Part shown: positions 40,020-45,744 of the stretch, piece by piece
Numbering within the stretch: position 1 is the stretch's first letter
How the letters are laid out: each line of letters begins with the position of its first letter
Assembly: GCA_030066885.1 (NCBI GenBank)
Contig: JASJAT010000049.1
Coordinates: forward strand, 1 to 45,744
Length of the DNA stretch: 45,744 nucleotides
Reading direction: 5' to 3'
DNA from: Arenicellales bacterium
Lineage (GTDB): Bacteria > Pseudomonadota > Gammaproteobacteria > Arenicellales > JAANXG01
Position numbers and translations under genes: made by a program
The notes under the pieces: model-generated
What the model was told of the DNA's origin: nothing
What the model saw: the letters and a program-made list of their open reading frames with translations, nothing else
Database searches by the model: none

Positions 40020-40269
40020 TCCCCAGTAGCGAGCGTTGCGAAACTGTGGGTGGCACCTAGAGAATTGTTTCTAAGATAGCCCTTCACAAATCGTTCGTTT
40101 TTCAACAGTACGTGTCTTTGCGCTGAGATACTTGTACACCAGAAGAGCTGGAGAGTACAAAGCGAACAGTCAAACACACTACTGAAGCCGTCGTGGTCTC
40201 AGGCAACTTCACAACATTGTTTGGGTTCATCGCATTAGAGCGATTGTCTCCTGCGGAGTATTGATCTTG

Positions 40270-40320
40270 ACTGGATCGCCACGTCACCCCGGATCAAGTC
40301 CGGGGTCCTCGCGATGACCG
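40270..40320 (+). repeat. Right end of the dispersed element with a different hairpin
   Basis: ACTGGATCGCCACG...CCTCGCGATGACCG matches the right end of the 11189 element (ACTGGATTGCCACG...CCTCGCAATGACCG). The inner hairpin here is CCCCGGATCAAGTCCGGGG (40287-40305), the exact reverse complement of 15051-15069. The two element types therefore share parts. Confidence 0.65.
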
Positions 40321-40439
40321 GCTTTGCTTTTCCGGACCGAGGCTACATTGCCTTTTGTGAGGCACTAGCTGCTAGATACAAACTACTCGTTCCTATTATC
40401 TACTCGTGAGACTTCGAGTTTTTACGTTTGACGCGAGTG

Positions 40440-40465
40440 TTGGCCGATACGTCGTGTTCGGCCAA
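40440..40465. promoter_or_regulatory. Inverted repeat, possible operator or hairpin
   Basis: TTGGCCGA and TCGGCCAA are perfect inverted copies separated by ten bases, about 150 bp before the aldolase start. This could be a regulator site for the uronate genes. No regulator gene is nearby in this cluster. Confidence 0.35.
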
Positions 40466-40612
40466 GCGGCGGTAGCGCTCATAGCCGCGCGTCAGGTGTG
40501 TGCGCTATCATAGTCGGACTAGTGCGGACAAGCGCGAATGCATTGCGCGACTGCGCGCGATAACCAACAACCCGTCGTGCCTCGGAAATCACCAGGTCAC
40601 GGGAGGAGCTCT

Positions 40613-41383
40613 ATGCAGGTACCCGTCAACATGTTCAAACATGCTTTGGTCGACCGGCGGTTGCAGATCGGCCTGTGGTCGCAGCTGGTTACACCTATTG
40701 CTACTGAGGTCGTGATTGGTGCCGGCTTTGACTTCCTTGTAGTCGACGCCGAACACGCGCCTAATGATGTCACAACAGTCATCACCCAACTTCAGATCAT
40801 CGACCCCAGTCCCGCCTCGGCGGTCGTGCGCGTTCCATGGAACGACATGGTACTGATTAAGCGTTACCTGGATATCGGTGCCCAGTCCTTGTTAATCCCT
40901 TTTGTCGAGAGCGCAGAAGAGGCGACCAAGGCAGTAAGCTATACCCGCTATCCCCCTAACGGTGTACGCGGCGTCGCTACCTGTCATCGCGCCAATCGAT
41001 TTGGACATGTTGACGATTATCTCGCCAAGGCCAGCGAGGAGATCTGTGTACTTGTACAAGTGGAAACTGCAAAAGCATTGGAAAATCTTGAAGCGATAGC
41101 CGCTGTTGACGGGGTAGACGGCGTTTTCATCGGCCCTTCCGACCTAGCCGCATCGATGGGACATCTTGGCAATCCCGGTCACCCCGATCTACAGGCGGCA
41201 TTTTCAGAAGTCCCTGCTCGTTTAGCCGCAAGTGGCAAACCGGCCGGTATCCTGATGCTATCGGAGGACCTGGCTAGACGATATATCGAACTCGGCTTCA
41301 CTTGGGTAGCAGTAGGTAGCGACCTGGCGCTGTTGGCGAATCAAACCGCCACCCTGGCGAGTAAATTCAAGCCTATACCTTAA
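40613..41383 (+). CDS. HpcH/HpaI aldolase family protein (2), 2-keto-3-deoxy-aldarate aldolase-like
   Basis: 256 residues from ATG 40613, preceded by GGGAGGAG. A canonical class II pyruvate aldolase: His48 (VVDAEHAPND), Arg73 (VVRVP), YPPNGVRGVA, Glu151 (VQVETAKA) and Asp177 (FIGPSDLAASMG). This text is close to GarL/HpaI/RhmA. It should cleave a 4-hydroxy-2-keto acid such as 5-keto-4-deoxyglucarate to pyruvate and tartronate semialdehyde, which the reductase at 39096 could turn into glycerate. It heads a tight run with the amidohydrolase and uronate dehydrogenase. Unlike aldolase 1, its metal loop is standard. Confidence 0.9.
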   Translation: MQVPVNMFKHALVDRRLQIGLWSQLVTPIATEVVIGAGFDFLVVDAEHAPNDVTTVITQLQIIDPSPASAVVRVPWNDMVLIKRYLDIGAQSLLIPFVESAEEATKAVSYTRYPPNGVRGVATCHRANRFGHVDDYLAKASEEICVLVQVETAKALENLEAIAAVDGVDGVFIGPSDLAASMGHLGNPGHPDLQAAFSEVPARLAASGKPAGILMLSEDLARRYIELGFTWVAVGSDLALLANQTATLASKFKPIP

Positions 41384-41392
41384 CGTGCGCAG

Positions 41393-42259
41393 TTGACCTG
41401 GAGAAACACAATCCCCGAAACCGACGCAGGCTCTTCACCCGCTTTCAAAGCGCCGCCCAACGCCTGCGACTGTCACCTGCATATCTACGGCCCCAAGGAG
41501 CGTTATCCGGAGGCGCCGACCAGCCCTTTTCCCATTCCGAATGCCCCGCTTTCCGCTTACCGGTCGGTCATGCGTCAATTGGGATTAGCCCGCGCCGTTA
41601 TCGTACAACCTTCGGGTTACGCCGATGACAACAGTTGCCTGGTTGACACGCTAGAGGCACTGGGCGAGTCAGCCCGAGGTATCGCTGTTGTAAAACCAAC
41701 CGTGACAGACGACGAGCTGCAGAGACTAACCGATCTGGGTGTGTGTGGTATTCGTTTTCATATGCTGGCCGGCGGCATTCTACCGTTTGATGTGTTGGAG
41801 GAAATGGCTGCACGAGTGAACGCATTCGGCTGGCACGTTCAACTGCAGATGGACGGCCGGCATCTGCACGAACGGATCGACATGCTCAAACAATTGCCCG
41901 GTACGCTGGTGATCGATCATACGGGCAAGTTCCTGGAGCCGGTGAATACCGACCACCCCGGCTTTCGCGCGCTGCTTGATCTGGTTGACACCGGTAATGT
42001 CTGGGTAAAGTTATCGGCGCCATATGAAACATCAAAAGAAGGGCCACCTTCCTACATGGACGTCGGGCGGCTCGCCCGCGCGCTGATCGCACAAGCTCCG
42101 GATCGCATGGTGTGGGCCAGCAATTGGCCCCATCCCACAATGCAGGACAATCCACCCGACGACGCGGCGTTGCTCGACGTGTTGCGCTATTGGGCGGAAA
42201 GTGACGAAATCGCAAACCGGATATTGTCCGATAATCCTGAAAAACTTTATGGATTCTAA
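41393..42259 (+). CDS. Amidohydrolase superfamily, D-galactarolactone isomerase-like
   Basis: 288 residues, TTG start ten bases after the aldolase stop. The metal-site motif HLH is at 28-30 (CDCHLHIYG), with VIDHTGKFLEP and the C-terminal WASNWPHPTMQDNP, all as in COG3618. The pattern (DGRHLHERIDML, DHTGKF, GNVWVKLSAPYE) is close to D-galactarolactone isomerase of Agrobacterium, which converts the 1,5-lactone made by uronate dehydrogenase to the 1,4-lactone. A lactone-hydrolysing role (like 2-pyrone-4,6-dicarboxylate lactonase) is the alternative. The uronate dehydrogenase gene follows after 6 bp, which supports an aldarolactone substrate. Confidence 0.85.
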   Translation: MTWRNTIPETDAGSSPAFKAPPNACDCHLHIYGPKERYPEAPTSPFPIPNAPLSAYRSVMRQLGLARAVIVQPSGYADDNSCLVDTLEALGESARGIAVVKPTVTDDELQRLTDLGVCGIRFHMLAGGILPFDVLEEMAARVNAFGWHVQLQMDGRHLHERIDMLKQLPGTLVIDHTGKFLEPVNTDHPGFRALLDLVDTGNVWVKLSAPYETSKEGPPSYMDVGRLARALIAQAPDRMVWASNWPHPTMQDNPPDDAALLDVLRYWAESDEIANRILSDNPEKLYGF

Positions 42260-42265
42260 TGTTGT

Positions 42266-43081
42266 ATGAAAACCGTACTCATGACCGGCGCCAAGGGAGG
42301 CATCGGCACCTTCCTTCGCAAGGAACTTAAGGGAAAATACGCATTTCGCCTGTCCGACCTTGGAGACGTTGCTGATTTAGCGGCAAACGAGACTTCAGTC
42401 CCTGCTGATCTCTCAGACTTCGAAGCGGTCCGCCAGGCGGTAAAAGGGGTTGAAGGTGTCATCCACCTGGGTGCCTTTTCGGTCGAAGGCTCATGGCAAA
42501 CGATACAGGAAGCCAACATTATCGGTACTTACAACCTCTATCAGGCCGCTCATGAAGCAGGGGTAAAACGGATCGTATTCGCCAGCAGCAATCACGCGGT
42601 AGGCTTCTACGCCCGGTCTGACACAATAGACCACAGTGTTTATCCCAAACCGGACACCCGTTACGGGGTCAGCAAGGTTTTCGGTGAGTCGCTGGCGAGC
42701 CTTTACGCCGATAAGTACGGTATCGAATCTCTGTGCATCCGGATCGGCAACGTAGCAGACAGGCCCGTCGACCATCGGCGGCTAGCGATCTGGATCAGTC
42801 CGAGGGACATGGCGCAACTGACGGAACTCGGATTAGAACATCCCGCCATTCGTTTCGAGATCGTATACGGCATGTCGGACAACGTACCCCATGCATGGTG
42901 GGACAACAGCAATGCCTACCGGCTAGGCTATGTCCCCATGGACCGCAGCGACGACTTCACGGAAGAGGTGTTTAAAAACTGTCCCGAGGATACCGGAGAT
43001 CCGCGAGCGGACCACTACCAGGGCGGCAGTTTCGTTTCCACCGAATCGGGAGGCGATCCAACCAAACCGGACATGGAATGA
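42266..43081 (+). CDS. udh: NAD-dependent uronate dehydrogenase
   Basis: 271 residues. Extended-SDR protein with the NAD motif TGAKGGIG (7-14), VIHLGAFSVEG, Ser108 in FASSNHAVGFY, and Tyr133/Lys137 in RYGVSK. RIGNVADRPVDHRRLAIWIS and the C-terminal AYRLGYVPMDRSDDF are typical of bacterial Udh. The enzyme oxidises D-galacturonate or D-glucuronate at C1 to the aldaro-1,5-lactone in the cytosol. With the lactone isomerase-like protein upstream and the SMP-30 protein nearby it starts the oxidative uronate pathway. The carboxylate-binding Arg is probably one of residues 171-172. Confidence 0.92.
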   Translation: MKTVLMTGAKGGIGTFLRKELKGKYAFRLSDLGDVADLAANETSVPADLSDFEAVRQAVKGVEGVIHLGAFSVEGSWQTIQEANIIGTYNLYQAAHEAGVKRIVFASSNHAVGFYARSDTIDHSVYPKPDTRYGVSKVFGESLASLYADKYGIESLCIRIGNVADRPVDHRRLAIWISPRDMAQLTELGLEHPAIRFEIVYGMSDNVPHAWWDNSNAYRLGYVPMDRSDDFTEEVFKNCPEDTGDPRADHYQGGSFVSTESGGDPTKPDME

Positions 43082-43278
43082 TGGCAATGCGCACCTTCAA
43101 TGTATCGTCCAGATCTTAGTAGGCTGTATACATATTGGCGTACAACGTATCTCCCTCTATCCTCGGTACTTGTTTGCCATACAGCATGTTAAAGGAGGCC
43201 GGGATTTCCTTGAACGAAAGGTCAGAGCGCCAGACCAGGTGAGACTACCGGCGGTCTGTGCCATCAAGATATCGCCAA

Positions 43279-45009
43279 TTAGTGGATCTCCGGTTCCGGC
43301 GCACCCCCTCGCCCGACTAGAAAATCGAAATCACAGCCACTGTCCGCTTGCCCTATATGCTGGCTGTACATAGCACCGAAGCCTCGATCATAGCGCGGCT
43401 CCGGTGGAGACCATGTCGACCGACGACGGCTGAGTTCGGTTTCATCAACGAGTAGGTTTAGTCTCCGTTCTGCGACATCGAGTTCGATGGAATCACCGTC
43501 TCGAACCAAGCCTAACGGCCCACCAACTGCAGATTCCGGAGCGACGTGTAGTACACAGGTGCCATAACTGGTTCCACTCATGCGCGCATCGGAAATCCTC
43601 ACCATGTCGCGGATGCCTTGCTCCAACAGCGGTTTGGGAATGGGCAACTGCCCCCATTCGGGCATTCCCGGTCCGCCTATGGGTCCGGCATTTTGTAGAA
43701 TCAGTACACTGTCCGGTGTTGCACCTAAATCCGGATTATCGACTCTCGCTGCCATATCGTTGTAATCGCGAAAGACGATGGCGGGTCCCACATGCTTTAG
43801 CAGCCTCGATTCTGCCGCTGCCGGTTTGATCACACAGCCGTTTGGCGCCAGGTTACCGAACAAGACTGCCGTCGCACCTTCGCTGTAAACCGGGTCATCC
43901 AGGGACCGGATAACATCGTCGTTATAAACATCAGAGCCATCGAGCCCATCGCCCAGGGACTTGCCAGTCACCGTGATACAGCTCAAGTCTAGCCTGTCGC
44001 CAAGTCGGTTCATGAGTCCGCGTAAACCGCCTGCATAATAGAAGTCTTCCATGAGATAGGCTCCAGAAGGGCGTATATTGGCAATCACTGGAACCTCTCG
44101 TGACACTTCACCAAAGTTCTCTAATGTCAACGGTACCCCAGCCCGGCCGGCAATGGCCAACAGATGGATGATCGCGTTGGTCGAGCCCCCTACAGCCATG
44201 TCGACCACCATCGCATTTCTTAGTGCTGCGGGAGTGGCGATGTCGGATGGTTTAAGGTCTTCCCAAACCATCTCCACGACGCGCCGACCAGACTGTGCAG
44301 CCATACGGATATGATTGGAATCCACTGCGGGTATAGACGATGCTCCGGGTAGGGTAAATCCGAGCGCCTCTGAGATGGCGGTCATCGTTGAAGCGGTTCC
44401 CATTGTCATACAATGTCCAGTTGACCGGGCGATACCCTCTTCGACGTCATGCCATACTTCCTCTCCGATCACGCCTGCACGCAGATCAGCCCAGTATTTC
44501 CAGACATCACTGCCGCTGCCCAGTACCTTGCCTCTGGTATTACCGCGCAGCATGGGCCCGGCGGGAACAAAGATCGCCGGTAAGTCGGCCGACAGGGCGC
44601 CCATCAGCAAGGCCGGTGTGGTTTTGTCGCAACCACCCATCAGCACCACCCCGTCAACCGGGTGAGACCGAATAATCTCTTCTGTCTCCATGGCCAGCAT
44701 GTTCCGGTACATCATCGTGGTGGGTTTTACGTAGGTTTCCGAAAGTGACATAGCCGGCAGCTCTATCGGAAAACCGCCAGCCTGCAGAATACCCCTCTTC
44801 ACGTCTTCCGCCCGTTCTCGGAAATGAGCGTGGCAAGGATTGATTTCACTCCAGGTATTGACGATCGCGATAACCGGTTTGTCCTGATAGTCCATTTCGT
44901 CCCGCCCCATCTGCTTCGCTCTGGAGGTGTGGGTGAATGCGCGAAGGTCTTTCGCACCGAACCATCGATAGGAGCGTAATGTCTTTGGGGTCTTACGTTG
45001 TCGGCTCAC
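43279..45009 (-). CDS. IlvD/Edd family dehydratase (2), sugar-acid type
   Basis: 576 residues, GTG start. The [2Fe-2S] Cys set is Cys59 (NPCHAH), Cys127 (GCDKTTPA) and Cys200 (GHCMTMGTAST), the same numbering as in L-arabinonate dehydratase. The catalytic loop RISDARMSGTSYGTCV is present. The N-terminus (SYRWFGAKDLRAFTHTSRAKQMG) differs from the enzyme at 15242 and lacks the DRDNFIHR-type segment, so the substrate probably differs. In this cluster it would dehydrate the aldarate or aldonate produced from uronates. It is convergent with udh across a 197-bp gap and transcribed leftward after the SMP-30 gene, with a repeat between them. Confidence 0.9.
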   Translation of the reverse strand: MSRQRKTPKTLRSYRWFGAKDLRAFTHTSRAKQMGRDEMDYQDKPVIAIVNTWSEINPCHAHFRERAEDVKRGILQAGGFPIELPAMSLSETYVKPTTMMYRNMLAMETEEIIRSHPVDGVVLMGGCDKTTPALLMGALSADLPAIFVPAGPMLRGNTRGKVLGSGSDVWKYWADLRAGVIGEEVWHDVEEGIARSTGHCMTMGTASTMTAISEALGFTLPGASSIPAVDSNHIRMAAQSGRRVVEMVWEDLKPSDIATPAALRNAMVVDMAVGGSTNAIIHLLAIAGRAGVPLTLENFGEVSREVPVIANIRPSGAYLMEDFYYAGGLRGLMNRLGDRLDLSCITVTGKSLGDGLDGSDVYNDDVIRSLDDPVYSEGATAVLFGNLAPNGCVIKPAAAESRLLKHVGPAIVFRDYNDMAARVDNPDLGATPDSVLILQNAGPIGGPGMPEWGQLPIPKPLLEQGIRDMVRISDARMSGTSYGTCVLHVAPESAVGGPLGLVRDGDSIELDVAERRLNLLVDETELSRRRSTWSPPEPRYDRGFGAMYSQHIGQADSGCDFDFLVGRGGAPEPEIH

Positions 45010-45041
45010 TGTTTGTGTCTCACAGCTGCCAATGCTATTTC

Positions 45042-45193
45042 GTCATCGCGAATACAAGGATGTGTCCACTATCGAAAGCGTGAAGCGATCCAGTACTTGA
45101 GTTCAAAGTATAAAGTGGAAAGTAAAAACCAAAATCCAAAGCCATATTAAGAATTGGGTTCTTTAAACTTTAAACTTTTTTCTTTTAACTTAC
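45042..45193 (+). repeat. Dispersed intergenic element, partial copy 3 (left part)
   Basis: It begins GTCATCGCGAATACAAGGA, matching the left end of the 11189 element (GTCATTGCGAATGCAAGAA), and continues with the same AT-rich core to TCTTTTAACTTACC. The right terminal part (GGATTGCCACGG...TCGCAATGAC) is absent. It lies between the SMP-30 gene and the dehydratase gene, close before the dehydratase start, inside another leftward gene pair. Confidence 0.75.
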
Positions 45194-45198
45194 CAAAG

Positions 45199-45744
45199 CT
45201 AAACATCGAAATGCCAATGCTCAGGTGTCCGGCCCGCAACAGGGGAACGCAGCTTGGCCACTTGGTCCCCTAACAAACACCCCAGGTATATATCCTTCAA
45301 GTCGGACCCCCCAAAGGCCAAACTGGAGATGTTCATCAGGGTGTTACTTTTAATATTGTCCAAATGGGGCCGTCCGAGCTGTCCAGCCTGGAACGCACCT
45401 TCCACCCAATCCAAATGGTCTGGGTCCGAGTCTTCAAGGACTATCTCCTGAGCACCCGACGGGTCCACCCGGATCACGCGGTTGCTGACAATGGAGGTCA
45501 CCCATATGCAGCCCTCACTGTCGAAAGCAAGACCATCGGGAAAAGTGCCTGGGCCGAACTCGGTGATTGTCGTCTTCTCGATCAGATCACCGGAAGACGT
45601 GACCCTGAATCGAGTCATGCGACGACCAAAAGTTTCGTTGACATAGAGAAAACCGCCGTCCTCGCTCAGTTGCACTTCATTGGTATAACCCAATCCATCC
45701 GCAACAATACGTGCACCACGATCATCCATCAACACGATGAATCC
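45199..45744 (-). CDS. SMP-30/gluconolactonase family protein (C-terminal part)
   Basis: The frame is open to the window edge, so the N-terminus lies outside and only about 181 residues are seen. The beta-propeller text (YTNEVQLSEDGGFLYVNETF, GTFPDGLAFDSEGCIWVTSI, SNRVIRVDPSG, NTLMNISSLAFGGSDLKDIYLG) is that of the SMP-30/gluconolactonase/LRE family, including the metal-binding Asn and Asp positions. Members hydrolyse sugar lactones. Beside uronate dehydrogenase and a sugar-acid dehydratase it is the likely aldono- or aldarolactonase. Its stop codon is 6 bp past the end of the dispersed repeat copy. Confidence 0.88.
   Translation of the reverse strand, partial: GFIVLMDDRGARIVADGLGYTNEVQLSEDGGFLYVNETFGRRMTRFRVTSSGDLIEKTTITEFGPGTFPDGLAFDSEGCIWVTSIVSNRVIRVDPSGAQEIVLEDSDPDHLDWVEGAFQAGQLGRPHLDNIKSNTLMNISSLAFGGSDLKDIYLGCLLGDQVAKLRSPVAGRTPEHWHFDV

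Larger units (their letters stand above)
40020..40612. promoter_or_regulatory. 593-bp intergenic region before the uronate genes
   Basis: No gene is supported. A 61-codon leftward frame (40102-40287) contains an SNAMNPNN phrase but lacks a clear start signal. The region contains a repeat fragment (40270-40320) and an inverted repeat (40440-40465). It must include the promoter of the aldolase, amidohydrolase and uronate dehydrogenase genes, which I could not place exactly. Confidence 0.45.

Noticed and set aside
40102-40287. 61-codon leftward frame with an SNAMNPNN phrase
   Set aside because: Faintly reminiscent of short DNRSNQMNPNN-type proteins, but without a ribosome-binding site or supporting context. 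It overlaps a repeat.
43125-43133. TGTATACAT, resembling the core of the 6482 operator
   Set aside because: Lies between two converging genes, has no symmetric AT arms, and there is no promoter to control. Probably chance.

Overview
The window looks like a chromosomal segment of a heterotrophic, probably environmental or marine, gammaproteobacterium. The DUF2333 membrane protein (27279-28337) points that way, as do the mixed base composition and many short extragenic palindromes. No rRNA, tRNA, phage or CRISPR was seen. I cannot name a species.

Left part (about 1.8-17.9 kb): a sugar-acid uptake and catabolism locus in two divergent operons. Leftward run a LeuB/tartrate-type dehydrogenase, a Gfo/Idh/MocA oxidoreductase, a GntR/FCD regulator and two SDR dehydrogenases. 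Rightward run a MalK-type ATPase, a Tat-exported binding protein and two permeases, then a 2-hydroxyacid dehydrogenase, an FAH-family hydrolase, a DenD-like dehydrogenase, a 2-keto-3-deoxy-L-fuconate-dehydrogenase-like SDR, an IlvD/Edd dehydratase and a beta-hydroxyacid dehydrogenase. The dehydratase, SDR and hydrolase together fit the non-phosphorylative L-fuconate-type route to pyruvate plus lactate. The divergent promoter region carries a perfect 16-bp palindrome (6482-6497) and a near copy (6592-6607). A partial third copy lies before the binding-protein gene. These are candidate operators for the GntR regulator.

Middle (about 17.9-35.6 kb): mostly unrelated genes. These are a class III cyclase/TPR protein, a GNAT acetyltransferase, a Tat-exported sulfatase followed by a complete ugpBAEC-type glycerol-3-phosphate importer, a DUF2333 protein, a small Cys-rich secreted protein, a MetY-type sulfhydrylase, a HEAT-repeat membrane protein, and katG with a clear terminator.

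Right part (about 36-45.7 kb): a second sugar-acid locus. It holds two HpcH/HpaI aldolases, a 2-hydroxyacid dehydrogenase, an EamA exporter or importer, a GarR-like reductase, a D-galactarolactone-isomerase-like amidohydrolase, a uronate dehydrogenase, a second IlvD/Edd dehydratase (opposite strand) and the end of an SMP-30 lactonase. This reads as an oxidative hexuronate route: uronate to aldarolactone, aldarate, keto-deoxy-aldarate, then pyruvate plus tartronate semialdehyde, then glycerate. The IlvD/Edd enzyme may replace the usual aldarate dehydratase.

The most unusual structural feature is a set of small non-coding inverted-repeat elements. A complete 200-bp copy with 10-bp terminal inverted repeats (11189-11388) and a second type (15033-15193) both sit inside the rightward operon. 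The first splits a ribosome-binding site and start codon from the gene body that follows. Partial copies occur at 1699-1831, 40270-40320 and 45042-45193, and a nested inverted-repeat relic lies at 37892-38155. In both ABC operons a strong hairpin sits between the binding-protein gene and the first permease gene.
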